A stretch of 64,000 nt of DNA, from NCBI RefSeq assembly GCF_009793355.1, contig NZ_WTKP01000008.1, forward strand, positions 124,001-188,000, in the 5' to 3' direction. The notes beneath the pieces are model-generated. The model was not told where the DNA came from. It saw only the letters and a list, made by a program, of their open reading frames with translations, and made no database searches. Made by a program: the position numbers and the translations under genes. This document shows, piece by piece, positions 9,719 to 18,824 of the stretch (its first letter is position 1; each line of letters begins with the position of its first letter). This DNA is from Vreelandella zhuhanensis. GTDB lineage: Bacteria > Pseudomonadota > Gammaproteobacteria > Pseudomonadales > Halomonadaceae.

Positions 9719-10918
9719 ATGTTCCGTGTCACCCGCTATATCAAGACCCTGCTCGAACCCGGACCGATCCCGGGGGCTCGCAAGCCTCCCGGCCCGGTGG
9801 TGATCTGGAATCTGATCCGCCGTTGTAACCTGACTTGCAAGCACTGCTACACCGTCTCGGCGGATATTGACTTCAAGGGCGAACTCACCACCGCTGAGGC
9901 GCATGCGGTGCTCGACGACTTGCAGGGTTTTCGCGTGCCGGCGTTGATCCTTTCCGGTGGCGAGCCGTTGATGCGCCCGGACATATTCGAGCTTTCTCGG
10001 CGGGCCAGGGCGCTGGGTATCTACACCGGCCTTTCCACCAACGGCACGCTGATTACCGAGGCGAATATCGAGGAGATCGCCGATGTCGGCTACGACTACG
10101 TGGGCATCAGCATTGACGGTCTGGAAACTACCCACGATACCATTCGCCAGCGCAAAGGGGCCTTTCGCGAATCAATGCATGCGGTGAAGCTGTGCAAGGC
10201 GAAAGGCATCAAGGTGGGGCTACGCTTCACCCTGACACGGGAAAACTATGAACAGTTCGGCGATATTCTGGCGCTGCTCGATGAGCACGATATCGATAAG
10301 TTCTATCTCTCGCATCTCAACTACGGCGGTCGCGGTAATCGCCACAGCAAGCAAGACGCCTGGTACCAGATGACTCGTGATGCCATGAACCGACTGTTCG
10401 AGCATTGCCGTAGTGAACTCGAGCGTGGGGTGGAGCGCGAATACGTTACCGGCAACAACGATGCCGACGGTCCTTTTCTGCTGCAATGGGCCGAGCAGCA
10501 TTTCCCGGATGAAGCCGAAGCGTTGCGCCAACGCCTGGTGAACTGGGGAGGTAATGCCTCCGGAGAACATATCGCCAATATCGACAACCTGGGCAATGTG
10601 CATCCCGATACGTTCTGGTGGGATCATGACCTGGGCAATGTGCGCCAGCGACCTTTTTCCGAAATATGGCGTGATACTAGCGATTCCCTGATGCAGGGCT
10701 TCCGGCAACGGCCACGCCCGGTGAAAGGGCGTTGCAGCGCCTGCCGTTATTTGAGTATCTGCAATGGCAATACCCGGGTTCGGGCCTGGAAAGTCAGCGG
10801 TGATCCTTGGGAAGAAGACCCCGGCTGTTACCTGACCAACCAGGAAATCGGCGTTGATGATCAAGAAATACGGCGTATCAGCGTTCCTTTTGCGTCCATC
10901 CCCGCCACCGAGCTCTAG
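9719..10918 (+). CDS. nirJ: NirJ, radical SAM heme d1 synthase
   Basis: Radical S-adenosylmethionine enzyme that installs the two oxo groups, replacing propionates, on the heme d1 precursor. The radical SAM cluster motif CNLTCKHC gives C36, C40 and C43; SGGEPL follows near residue 87. The C-terminus has a SPASM-like cysteine set (CSACRYLSIC, then a further Cys) for an auxiliary iron-sulfur cluster. The ATG at 9719 follows AAGGAG at good spacing; a TTG at 9698 in the same frame is less likely. Length of 399 residues is normal. Confidence 0.95.
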   Translation: MFRVTRYIKTLLEPGPIPGARKPPGPVVIWNLIRRCNLTCKHCYTVSADIDFKGELTTAEAHAVLDDLQGFRVPALILSGGEPLMRPDIFELSRRARALGIYTGLSTNGTLITEANIEEIADVGYDYVGISIDGLETTHDTIRQRKGAFRESMHAVKLCKAKGIKVGLRFTLTRENYEQFGDILALLDEHDIDKFYLSHLNYGGRGNRHSKQDAWYQMTRDAMNRLFEHCRSELERGVEREYVTGNNDADGPFLLQWAEQHFPDEAEALRQRLVNWGGNASGEHIANIDNLGNVHPDTFWWDHDLGNVRQRPFSEIWRDTSDSLMQGFRQRPRPVKGRCSACRYLSICNGNTRVRAWKVSGDPWEEDPGCYLTNQEIGVDDQEIRRISVPFASIPATEL

Positions 10919-10932
10919 CCGAGGAGTCTGTC

Positions 10933-11781
10933 ATGACGTCACATCGTGTTTCCTATGACCTGGCCGAAACGCTCTTGGCACCCGGGGAGGTGGCCATCGT
11001 GGGGGCTGGCCCCGGTGATCCCGGCCTATTGTCGCTTCGGGCCCTGGCCTTGATCGAACAAGCAGACTGTCTGGTTTACGACCGGTTGGTCTCCAAGGAA
11101 GTACTGGCTCTGGCAAGCCCCGATGCGCAACGTTTTTATGTGGGCAAGGCCTCGCGCTGTCATGCCTTGACTCAGGAGCAGACCAACGCCTTGTTGGTGC
11201 GCCTGGCCGGTGAGGGACGGCGGGTGGTACGCCTTAAAGGAGGCGACCCCTATATTTTCGGTCGTGGCGGTGAAGAAGCCGAAGTGTTGGTCGAAAACCG
11301 CGTGCCTTTTCGCGTGGTGCCGGGCATCACCTCGGCTCAAGGGTGCGCCGCCTACGGTGGCTTCCCGCTGACACATCGTGACCATGCCCAGAGCGTCACG
11401 TTCGTCACCGGGCACTGCAAGGGAGACGGTGAACTGGCCTTGAACTGGCAGGCCTTGGCGGTGCCGCATCACACCGTGGTGTTCTATATGGGCCTGGCCA
11501 ATGCCGCACTGATCAGCGATAAGTTGCAGTCCTACGGCCTGGCGGCCGGCCATCCGGTCGCCCTGGTGGAGCGGGGTACTACGCCCGAGCAACGCCAGGT
11601 GATTACTTGTCTGGGCGAGCTGGTCAAGACTATCGATGAGCAAGGATTGCGACCACCGACGCTGATTGTTGTGGGGGAAGTCGTGCGCTTGGCCGATGTG
11701 CTGGCCCAACCGATGCCCGAGGAGGCGATTTTCGCCAGCGGCGAAATATTGGAACTGGCTAGGGAGCGTATTGCCCTGTGA
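10933..11781 (+). CDS. nirE: NirE, uroporphyrinogen-III C-methyltransferase
   Basis: SAM-dependent methyltransferase that makes precorrin-2 from uroporphyrinogen III, the entry step to siroheme and heme d1. 282 residues. Family signatures visible are VGAGPGDPGLLSLRA (about 23-37), the YDRLVS block, VRLKGGDPYIFGRGGEE and GITSA. Position within the nir operon argues for a dedicated heme d1 role rather than general cobalamin synthesis. Its TGA overlaps the GTG start of nirN. Confidence 0.94.
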   Translation: MTSHRVSYDLAETLLAPGEVAIVGAGPGDPGLLSLRALALIEQADCLVYDRLVSKEVLALASPDAQRFYVGKASRCHALTQEQTNALLVRLAGEGRRVVRLKGGDPYIFGRGGEEAEVLVENRVPFRVVPGITSAQGCAAYGGFPLTHRDHAQSVTFVTGHCKGDGELALNWQALAVPHHTVVFYMGLANAALISDKLQSYGLAAGHPVALVERGTTPEQRQVITCLGELVKTIDEQGLRPPTLIVVGEVVRLADVLAQPMPEEAIFASGEILELARERIAL

Positions 11782-13334
11782 AATTTTTCAATCTTGCAGT
11801 GCGGTTGGCGCTACTCCTGCCGGCTGTCTCGGCATTGGCGGATGAAACGGATACCCGAACGCTTTATCAAACCCAGTGTGCCGCTTGCCACGGCGAGACT
11901 CGCCTGGGCGGTATCGGCCCGGCACTGCTCCCGGGCAATCTTTCGCGATTGAAACCCGATGCTGCCACCCAAGTCATCCGCGATGGACGTTTAGCCAGCC
12001 AGATGCCGGGGTTCGGTGAAACGCTCGATAGCGATGAAATCGCCTCCTTGGTGGAGTGGATTTACCGCCCTCCAGAAAGCCCACCAAGCTGGACGAAGGA
12101 CGCTATCCTGGCCAGCCAGGTCGTGCTCCACTCCGAGGGTAGTCTTCCGAACGAGCCGGTTTTCGATGCCGACCCGCTCAACCTGTTCATCGTGGTGGAA
12201 ACCGGCGACCACCACGCCAGTCTGCTTGATGGGGATAGCTTCGAGCGCATCCATCGGTTTGAAACTCGCTATGCGCTGCATGGCGGACCCAAGTACACCC
12301 CGGACGGACGTTACGTCTTCTTTGGCTCCCGAGATGGCTGGATTACCAAGTACGACCTTTACAATCTCGAGGTAGTCGCCGAAGTCCGCGCCGGCATCAA
12401 TATGCGTAACATTGCCGTCTCGGCCGACGGTCGCTATGTCATGGCCGCCAATTATTTGCCGCACAGCCTGGTGCTTTTCGATGCGCATGAACTGGATCTG
12501 ATGAAAGTCTATCCGGTGGCCGACGAGGCCGGTAACGGCTCCCGGGTCAGTGCCGTCTACGCCGCCCCGCCCCGGGGTAGCTTCATTGCCGCGCTCAAGG
12601 ATATCAAGGAGGTCTGGGAGATTCCCTGGCCATTGCCCACCGAGCCCGTGGTGTCCACCGGCCACATGAGCACGCCCTTGGCCGCCCGCCGATCTCATGA
12701 CACGCCCAATTTCCACGTTCGGCGTATTTCGGTACCGGACTATCTGGACGATTTCTTCTTCGATCTCGACTATCGCCATGTCATCGGCGCCTCCCGAGGC
12801 GGGCAGGGCGGCATGGTGGTCGACCTGGACAATGGCGAGAAGGTCGCGGAACTGCCCCTGGCCGGAATGCCGCACCTGGGTTCCGGCATCACTTGGGAGT
12901 ACGAGGGACGCCGAGTAATGGCAACGCCGCACTTGTCCAAGGCAGCGGTATCGATCATCGATATGCAGGACTGGTCGGTGGTCAAGACACTCGAAACCGA
13001 CGGCCCTGGTTTCTTCATGCGCAGTCATGCCAATTCGCCCTATGCCTGGGTGGATGTGTTTTTCGGCCCTAACCGCGACCGGGTGCATGTCATCGACAAG
13101 GCCAGCCTGGAAATCGTCGAGACCCTGATTCCCGAACCGGGCAAGACCGCCGCCCATGTGGAGTTCGATCGCTACGGCAAGAAGTTGCTATTGAGCATTT
13201 GGGAAGATGATGGCGCCGTGATCGTTTATGACGGCGATACCCTGGAGGAGCTTCAGCGTATCCCCATGCGCAAGCCATCGGGTAAATACAATGTCTGGAA
13301 CAAGACGCACTACGAAGAAGGTACCAGCCATTAA
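11778..13334 (+). CDS. nirN: NirN, cytochrome c plus d1-type propeller protein
   Basis: Periplasmic dihydro-heme d1 dehydrogenase that performs the last step of heme d1 synthesis; NirS paralogue. 518 residues starting with GTG in a GTGA overlap with nirE. Residues 1-21 are a signal peptide, CAACH at 34-38 binds heme c, and an eight-bladed propeller follows from about residue 105. It has the same two-domain plan as NirS but is shorter and lower in similarity. Last gene of the nir operon; the nor promoter follows. Confidence 0.94.
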   Translation: MKFFNLAVRLALLLPAVSALADETDTRTLYQTQCAACHGETRLGGIGPALLPGNLSRLKPDAATQVIRDGRLASQMPGFGETLDSDEIASLVEWIYRPPESPPSWTKDAILASQVVLHSEGSLPNEPVFDADPLNLFIVVETGDHHASLLDGDSFERIHRFETRYALHGGPKYTPDGRYVFFGSRDGWITKYDLYNLEVVAEVRAGINMRNIAVSADGRYVMAANYLPHSLVLFDAHELDLMKVYPVADEAGNGSRVSAVYAAPPRGSFIAALKDIKEVWEIPWPLPTEPVVSTGHMSTPLAARRSHDTPNFHVRRISVPDYLDDFFFDLDYRHVIGASRGGQGGMVVDLDNGEKVAELPLAGMPHLGSGITWEYEGRRVMATPHLSKAAVSIIDMQDWSVVKTLETDGPGFFMRSHANSPYAWVDVFFGPNRDRVHVIDKASLEIVETLIPEPGKTAAHVEFDRYGKKLLLSIWEDDGAVIVYDGDTLEELQRIPMRKPSGKYNVWNKTHYEEGTSH

Positions 13335-13419
13335 GGGATTGGCGATAAGCCTGGGTGCACAAGTGCTGTGCGGCGAAATACTATTTTTTTACGCATAGTT
13401 TTTCCCCTTTTGTCAAAAT

Positions 13420-13433
13420 TTGATCTGTGTCAA
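13420..13433. promoter_or_regulatory. Consensus DNR/FNR box upstream of norC
   Basis: TTGATCTGTGTCAA is a perfect TTGAT-N4-GTCAA palindrome, centred 126 bp before the norC start. If it acts at -41.5, transcription would begin near 13468, inside the NsrR site at 13464-13486, an activator-plus-repressor layout. Confidence 0.85.
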
Positions 13434-13463
13434 AGTTAGTGTTGATTTGCTTCTGGTATTATT

Positions 13464-13486
13464 AAGTTGTATTTTAAATACATCTT
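13464..13486. promoter_or_regulatory. NsrR-type operator upstream of norC
   Basis: The 23-bp palindrome starts AAGTTGTATT and ends AAATACATCTT; only about two positions depart from the NsrR consensus. It lies 67 bp before the norC start and spans the start point predicted from the DNR box, where NsrR would block transcription until NO appears. Confidence 0.8.
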
Positions 13487-13552
13487 AAAAAAATAGATGC
13501 CTTTTGGCTCTTGAGCCTGAGGCCGAAAAAGACTAGCAAGGGAGTATGGCTT

Positions 13553-14005
13553 ATGGCTGATGGACTGACTAAATCGGCAGCCCGCAACATTTTCTATGGC
13601 GGTTCGCTGTTCTTCTTTCTGGTGTTCGCCGGGCTGACGGCTCATACCCACTGGTACATGGTCAATGTGTCCACTGACAGCGAGGGGCTCACCGAGTCCG
13701 TCGAGCTTGGCAAGCACGTGTGGGAAAGGAACATGTGCATCAACTGCCATAGCATCATGGGTGAAGGGGCTTACTTCGCTCCGGAGCTGGGTAATGTCTG
13801 GGAACGTTATGGCGGCCACGAAAATCCTGAAGCTGCACGCGCCGGTATCAACGCCTGGATACGTGCCCAGCCGCTGGGTGTCGAGGGGCGGCGTCAGATG
13901 CCGGCCTACGACTTCAGCGACGAGGAAATGAACGGCCTGATCGACTTCCTCGAATGGACCGATGGTATCGACGACCAGAACTGGCCCCCGCATCCCGCCG
14001 GCTAA
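13553..14005 (+). CDS. norC: Nitric oxide reductase cytochrome c subunit NorC
   Basis: Membrane-anchored monoheme cytochrome that passes electrons to NorB. 150 residues: one N-terminal transmembrane helix (about 14-33) and a periplasmic domain with CINCH at 62-66 and the following GEGAYFAPELGNVW block typical of NorC. A methionine in RQMPAY is the likely axial ligand. The ATG at 13553 follows GGGAG at good spacing; an in-frame frame extension upstream lacks a ribosome site. norB starts 49 bp downstream. Confidence 0.97.
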   Translation: MADGLTKSAARNIFYGGSLFFFLVFAGLTAHTHWYMVNVSTDSEGLTESVELGKHVWERNMCINCHSIMGEGAYFAPELGNVWERYGGHENPEAARAGINAWIRAQPLGVEGRRQMPAYDFSDEEMNGLIDFLEWTDGIDDQNWPPHPAG

Positions 14006-14054
14006 GCCGCGAACGTTGCTAATGTCGGGTGGATGACTCAAGGAGAACCGTACA

Positions 14055-15410
14055 ATGAAATACGAAACCCAGAAGGTGGCTTTGCCCTTCTTCATGGTGG
14101 CCATGGCGCTGTTCACGTTGCAGGTCGTCTTCGGACTGCTGGCCGCCACCGTCTATGCCTTTCCCAGCTTCATGACTGACGTGATGCCCTTTCATATCAT
14201 GCGCGTCAGCCATACCAATCTGCTGATCGTGTGGTTGTTGATCGGCTTCATGGGCTGTACCTACTATTTGATGCCGGAAGAGGCCGAGCGGGAAATCCAT
14301 AGCCCCAATCTGGCTTACCTGCAGTTGGCGATCTTCGCTTTCGCCGGGGCCGCCGCCCTGGTCGGTTACCAGTTCGGTATTCACGAAGGGCGCGAGTTCC
14401 TCGAACAGCCGTTCTGGGTGAAGGTACTGATCACCATCTCCTTTTTGATGTTCCTGTTCAATACCAGCATGACCTTGCACAGGGGGCGCAAGACCGCCAT
14501 CAACCTGGTACTGATGCTGGGGCTCTGGCTGGCGGCGGTGTTCTGGTTGTTCGCTTTCTACAACCCGACCAACCTGGCGGTGGATAAACTCTATTGGTGG
14601 TGGGTGGTACACCTCTGGGTCGAAGGCGTGTGGGAACTGATCATGGCGTCCTTGCTGGGTTACCTCTTGATCAAGATGACCGGCGTGGACCGCGAAGTGA
14701 TCGAGAAGTGGCTGTACATCATTGTCGGTCTGGCGCTGTTTTCCGGACTGCTGGGAACCGGTCATCACTACTACTGGATCGGCGCGCCAAGTTACTGGCA
14801 GCCACTCAGCAGTGTCTTCTCCACGCTTGAAGTGGCGCCCTTCTTCGCCATGGTGGTCTTCGCCTTCACCATGTTCTGGAAAGGCAGCCGCAACCACCCC
14901 AACAAGGCCGCCATGCTATGGGCGCTAGGTTGCCCGACCATCGCCTTCTTCGGCGCCGGGGTATGGGGCTTCATGCACACCCTGTCTTTCGTCAACTACT
15001 ACACCCATGGCACCCAGGTCACCGCCGCTCACGGCCACCTGGCCTTCTATGGGGCCTATGTGATGCTGATACTCGGGGTGATTACCTACGCCATGCCGCA
15101 GATTCGCCGGGTACAGCCCTACAATCAGGTATTGAACATGTGGGGTTTCTGGGTCATGACCAGCGGCATGTGCTTCATGACCTTCACCTTGACCTTCGCC
15201 GGGGTGGTGCAGACGCATCTGCAGCGCGTCCTGGGCATGAATTACATGGAAGTTCAGCTGCAACTTGAACTCTTCTACATCATGCGTCTGGGCTCGGGTA
15301 TCGCCGTGGCCGTGGGAGCGGGCATGCTACTCTACGCCTTCTTCGGCCCCGCTCGGGAGCAGGTGCCGGCGGGCGGCACGCAAATAACCGCCGGGACAGG
15401 CTCGGCCTGA
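14055..15410 (+). CDS. norB: Nitric oxide reductase catalytic subunit NorB
   Basis: Heme-copper oxidase relative that reduces two NO to N2O at a heme b3/non-heme iron centre in the inner membrane. 451 residues with about 12 transmembrane helices. Conserved features seen are the HIMRVSHTNLLIVW block (heme b ligand His), the WWWVVHLWVEGVWELI block (FeB His and Glu), GTGHHYYWIG, and the C-terminal HLQRVLG. Cytochrome c-dependent type because norC precedes it and no quinol-oxidising N-terminal extension is present. Ends at a strong terminator. Confidence 0.97.
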   Translation: MKYETQKVALPFFMVAMALFTLQVVFGLLAATVYAFPSFMTDVMPFHIMRVSHTNLLIVWLLIGFMGCTYYLMPEEAEREIHSPNLAYLQLAIFAFAGAAALVGYQFGIHEGREFLEQPFWVKVLITISFLMFLFNTSMTLHRGRKTAINLVLMLGLWLAAVFWLFAFYNPTNLAVDKLYWWWVVHLWVEGVWELIMASLLGYLLIKMTGVDREVIEKWLYIIVGLALFSGLLGTGHHYYWIGAPSYWQPLSSVFSTLEVAPFFAMVVFAFTMFWKGSRNHPNKAAMLWALGCPTIAFFGAGVWGFMHTLSFVNYYTHGTQVTAAHGHLAFYGAYVMLILGVITYAMPQIRRVQPYNQVLNMWGFWVMTSGMCFMTFTLTFAGVVQTHLQRVLGMNYMEVQLQLELFYIMRLGSGIAVAVGAGMLLYAFFGPAREQVPAGGTQITAGTGSA

Positions 15411-15412
15411 AC

Positions 15413-15437
15413 AAAACGGCCCTCCGGGGCCGTTTTT
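15413..15437 (+). terminator. Rho-independent terminator after norB
   Basis: AAAACGGCCC (15413-15422) pairs with GGGCCGTTTT (15427-15436) around a 4-nt loop, followed by a T-run. It begins two bases after the norB stop and should separate norCB from norQD at least partly. Confidence 0.85.
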
Positions 15438-15476
15438 GCTTCCCCTCCCTTAATTTCCCGGCCATGGAGATTTCCC

Positions 15477-16289
15477 ATGCCTGTTTCTTCAGTCGCCGCT
15501 CATGTCGATGAGCGCGAATTACCTTTCTACGAAAATGTCGGCAACGAATGCAGCATGTTCGAACATGCCTTTCGTCAACGTCTGCCTTTGCTGCTCAAGG
15601 GTCCCACCGGTTGCGGCAAGACGCGCTTTGTCAGCCATATGGCGGCCAAGCTGGGACGGCCGCTGTTCACCATTTCCTGTCATGACGATCTGACCTCCGC
15701 CGATCTCACCGGCCGCTATCTGTTGCAGGGCGGCGAGACCCGCTGGGTCGACGGCCCTCTGACCCGGGCGGTGCGTGAGGGTGGGATCTGCTATCTTGAC
15801 GAGGTGGTGGAGGCGCGCAAGGATGTCACCGTGGTCTTGCACCCGCTTACCGATGATCGCCGCCTGCTGCCTCTGGAGCGTACCGGCGAATTGCTCGAAG
15901 CCCCGGATGACTTCATGCTGGTGGTGTCCTACAACCCCGGTTATCAACACATTCTCAAGTCGCTCAAACCCAGCACTCGTCAACGTTTCCTGGCCATGTC
16001 GTTTGATTTTCCGCCGCCTAAGGTCGAGCGTGACATCGTCGCGCGGGAGAGTGGGCTGCCGGGCGAGCAGTGCGCGGCACTGGTCAACCTGGCTGCAAGC
16101 CTGCGTGCCATGAAGGGCCAGGATCTGGAAGAGGGGGTCTCCACGCGATTGCTGGTTTACTGCGCCACCTTGATCGCTGCTGGAGTGCCCATTCTGGAGG
16201 CTGCACGCGCTACCTTGGTGGAGCCGCTCAGTGATGATGCGGATGTTCAGGAAGGGCTGATGGAAGCGATCCACGCCACCTTCGGTTGA
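15477..16289 (+). CDS. norQ: NorQ, MoxR-type AAA+ ATPase for NOR activation
   Basis: Cytoplasmic AAA+ chaperone that works with NorD to insert non-heme iron into NorB. 270 residues; Walker A GPTGCGKT at 42-49, Walker B ICYLDEV near residue 106, sensor-1 VVSYNPGY and a C-terminal lid. This family is also called NirQ in Pseudomonas. It is followed after 9 bp by norD, the standard MoxR/VWA pairing. Confidence 0.95.
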   Translation: MPVSSVAAHVDERELPFYENVGNECSMFEHAFRQRLPLLLKGPTGCGKTRFVSHMAAKLGRPLFTISCHDDLTSADLTGRYLLQGGETRWVDGPLTRAVREGGICYLDEVVEARKDVTVVLHPLTDDRRLLPLERTGELLEAPDDFMLVVSYNPGYQHILKSLKPSTRQRFLAMSFDFPPPKVERDIVARESGLPGEQCAALVNLAASLRAMKGQDLEEGVSTRLLVYCATLIAAGVPILEAARATLVEPLSDDADVQEGLMEAIHATFG

Positions 16290-16298
16290 GGGCTTTTC

Positions 16299-18242
16299 AT
16301 GCTTGATTTTCTTGAAGTCGAGGAGTTTGTCGGTCGCCATTGGCACCATTGGGCTTCCGGCGCGGCAAGCTATCCCGACCACCCTGAAGCTGCGGTGCGC
16401 CTCGAGTCGTTGCGCCCCATGCTCGGGGTCTTCTTTCGCGCGGGTGGTGGCGAGGCGGGGGTCGATGTTGCCGCTATTGCCGGGCGCAGTTCGTCTCATC
16501 GCTTGTCCCTACGCCAACGCCTGGGACTCGACGAGGAAGTACTCGATCAAGCTCGGCGCGATGAAGAGAGCCTGCTGTTACCGCCACGCATCGCCTTGTT
16601 CTCCGACGCCTCACTGAATCGTGATCTCTACCTCTGGCTGGTGGCTTACTTGGCGGTGGCTCGGCATGTCCCGGTAGTCGAAGATCCGTTGCAGCATGAT
16701 CTTCTTCAGTTACGTGAAGTGAGTCGGGCGACTCGGGCGGCGCTTGCCCACTTTCCGGGACTCGCTCAGCGCCATGCCAGGCTCTGCCGAGAATTGCTGG
16801 CGATTCGTCCCCAGCGCAAGCGGTTGCCGGCTATGGAAGCGGCATTGGAGGCCGCCCTGTGTACCCAGCTCGGTGATCCAATTCCGAACGAGAGCTGGGC
16901 CGAAGTGATGCATGATGCCATCCTCGACGACGCCCTGCCGCTGGACGCCTTTCATGCGCCACGCGGCTATCGTCCGCCGCTTCCGGTACCGTTATGGGGT
17001 CAAGCCGTGACCCTGGGTACCAATAAAGAAGCGCGAACTGAACAGGAGGATGACGAGGCGCCTGTGGCCGGCAATGACTCGCCGGAAGATGACCACGGCA
17101 AGCGCAAGGCTGACCGTCGTGAGCAGGATCAGGCCGACCGCGACGACTCCCTGATGCTGAATGCCTCGGAAAAAATGCTCTCCTGGGCCGAGATGGTCAA
17201 TCTCAATCGCCATGTGGAAGATGAAGACGAAGACAAGGCCAAGCAGGCTGCCGATCAGCTCGACGAGATCGTGCTTAGCCCCCATCGCAAGAAGGCCGCT
17301 TCCAAGCTCAAGCTGGATCTCGACCTGGCGCCCGATGAGGTGAGCGGAGGACGGCTGCGCGGTCGCCATACCTACCCGGAATGGAACCATCGCAAACAAG
17401 TCTATATGCCAGACCACTGTGTGGTACTTAGCGATATCCAGAGCGAGGAAGGGGAGAACTGGCAACCGGATGAATCCACTCGGCGGCGCATACGTCGAGT
17501 CCGTCGCGAGTTTGAAGCACTCAGACCACGCCGCGAGATTGTCCGTGGCCAACTCGATGGCAGTGAACTGGATATGGATGCCGTGATTCGTTCACGCTGC
17601 GATCTGGCGGCTACCGGTGAGGCCAGCGATCGCCTCTATCAGGCCAGTCGCACCCAGGCGAGGGATTTGGCGGTATCAATCCTGATCGATGTGTCGCTTT
17701 CCACCGAGGCCTGGCTGGAGGATCGTCGGGTGCTGGATGTGGCCAAGGAAGCGCTACTGGTACTGGGTCACGGCCTGGCGGGTTGTGGCGATGACTATGC
17801 CATTCACAGTTTTACCTCGCACCGCCGTCATCGCGTCTGGGTCAATACGCTGAAAAGCTTCGATGAGCCTATGGGAGATCGGGTGTCGCGGCGTATCGCA
17901 GCGCTCAAGCCTGGCCACTATACCCGCATGGGTCCGGCTATCCGGCATCTTTCCGGTGAACTTGCCAAGCGGCCCAACCGCCATCGGTTATTGTTGCTGC
18001 TTACCGACGGCAAGCCTAACGATACCGACTATTACGAAGGGCGTTACGGCATCGAGGACACGCGTAAAGCGGTGCTCGAGGCGCGCCGAGAAGAAGTACG
18101 CGTGTTCGGGGTGACTATCGACCGGGAGGCGGGGCGCTACATTCCTCATCTGTTCGGGCGAGGTGGTTACGCCATCGTGCAGCGTCCGGAGCATCTTGCC
18201 TTGGCCCTGCCGGGTATCTATCGTCAGATTATTGCTACCTGA
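16299..18242 (+). CDS. norD: NorD, von Willebrand A-domain protein
   Basis: Partner of NorQ in activation of nitric oxide reductase. 647 residues, soluble. A long N-terminal helical region is followed by an acidic, charged linker (about 245-330; EDDEAP, EDEDEDKAK). The C-terminal VWA domain has the MIDAS motif DVSLSTE near residue 467 and the later TDGKPNDTDYY block. Length matches the family. Co-transcribed with norQ and the small downstream gene. Confidence 0.95.
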   Translation: MLDFLEVEEFVGRHWHHWASGAASYPDHPEAAVRLESLRPMLGVFFRAGGGEAGVDVAAIAGRSSSHRLSLRQRLGLDEEVLDQARRDEESLLLPPRIALFSDASLNRDLYLWLVAYLAVARHVPVVEDPLQHDLLQLREVSRATRAALAHFPGLAQRHARLCRELLAIRPQRKRLPAMEAALEAALCTQLGDPIPNESWAEVMHDAILDDALPLDAFHAPRGYRPPLPVPLWGQAVTLGTNKEARTEQEDDEAPVAGNDSPEDDHGKRKADRREQDQADRDDSLMLNASEKMLSWAEMVNLNRHVEDEDEDKAKQAADQLDEIVLSPHRKKAASKLKLDLDLAPDEVSGGRLRGRHTYPEWNHRKQVYMPDHCVVLSDIQSEEGENWQPDESTRRRIRRVRREFEALRPRREIVRGQLDGSELDMDAVIRSRCDLAATGEASDRLYQASRTQARDLAVSILIDVSLSTEAWLEDRRVLDVAKEALLVLGHGLAGCGDDYAIHSFTSHRRHRVWVNTLKSFDEPMGDRVSRRIAALKPGHYTRMGPAIRHLSGELAKRPNRHRLLLLLTDGKPNDTDYYEGRYGIEDTRKAVLEARREEVRVFGVTIDREAGRYIPHLFGRGGYAIVQRPEHLALALPGIYRQIIAT

Positions 18243-18253
18243 GGAGGTTTGCC

Positions 18254-18484
18254 ATGTCTCGTTTGCGTCCCGTACTGGCGGTTGGGCTATGGTCTCTCGT
18301 TGCCTTGGGGGTGGTTGTGCCGCTGGTGTGGCTGATCAATAACCGCGACTGGGGGATAGGGCTGATGCTGCTGGTGCCCTTCGTCGTGTATGGCCTGATG
18401 CGACTGGGCCGGCTGCTGGAAGCCTGGGCGAATACGGTACCGCCGCCTTCAGGTATGTCCGGTTCCGATACCACGCCGCGCTAA
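18254..18484 (+). CDS. Small two-helix membrane protein after norD
   Basis: A 76-residue protein starting 11 bp after norD with GAGGAGG upstream, so almost certainly part of the norQD operon. Two hydrophobic segments (about 7-27 and 33-50) are joined by a short loop NNRDWG; the C-terminus is polar and proline-rich. No motif gives a function. Its stop region overlaps the 3' end of convergent norF by 4 bp. A small accessory or assembly factor for the nitric oxide reductase is plausible but unproven. Confidence 0.7.
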   Translation: MSRLRPVLAVGLWSLVALGVVVPLVWLINNRDWGIGLMLLVPFVVYGLMRLGRLLEAWANTVPPPSGMSGSDTTPR

Positions 18485-18783
18485 CCCATTAAATTAAAGC
18501 GACCCGCCAGATAGCCCGCGGCAATCAGCGCCAGCGTCACAAGAATTAACCCGATAAAAATCCCTTTCCAGGCAGGCGTAGCGGCGCGCAGATTGAGGTA
18601 GACCATCAATACCCGATGCGCCTTGAAAGCGGTAGCGACTAGCACCAGGGCGACCGACCAGAGAGACAAGGTCTGCCAGTCAGTGGTCTGATCCAGGCGC
18701 GCAGAGACCATGGAAACCCCTGTCAGGCCCATTAGCATGACCCAGGTGATGAATAAGCGACGAGTGCCGGGCAGTGCCGTCAT
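18481..18783 (-). CDS. norF: NorF-like small membrane subunit
   Basis: A 100-residue membrane protein with three predicted helices and the COX4-like layout of NorF (called NirP in some Pseudomonas). The AFKAHRVLMVYL segment resembles the lysine/histidine-containing helix of prokaryotic cytochrome oxidase subunit IV relatives. NorF and NorE support nitric oxide reductase activity but are not core subunits. It follows norE by 34 bp on the minus strand. The name rests on size, topology and pairing with norE. Confidence 0.8.
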   Translation of the reverse strand: MTALPGTRRLFITWVMLMGLTGVSMVSARLDQTTDWQTLSLWSVALVLVATAFKAHRVLMVYLNLRAATPAWKGIFIGLILVTLALIAAGYLAGRFNLMG

Positions 18784-18793
18784 GGTTACCTCG

Positions 18794-18824
18794 AAAGAAC
18801 ATCATCTAAAAAGAACATCATCTA
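18794..18824. repeat. 15-bp direct repeat at the norE-norF junction
   Basis: AAAGAACATCATCTA occurs at 18794-18808 and again at 18810-18824. The norE stop lies in one copy and an identical stop triplet in the other. It looks like a small slippage duplication in the intercistronic gap with no evident function. Confidence 0.8.

Noticed and set aside
11991..13157. 388-aa open frame antisense to nirN
   Set aside because: Mirror of the nirN propeller; no independent evidence.
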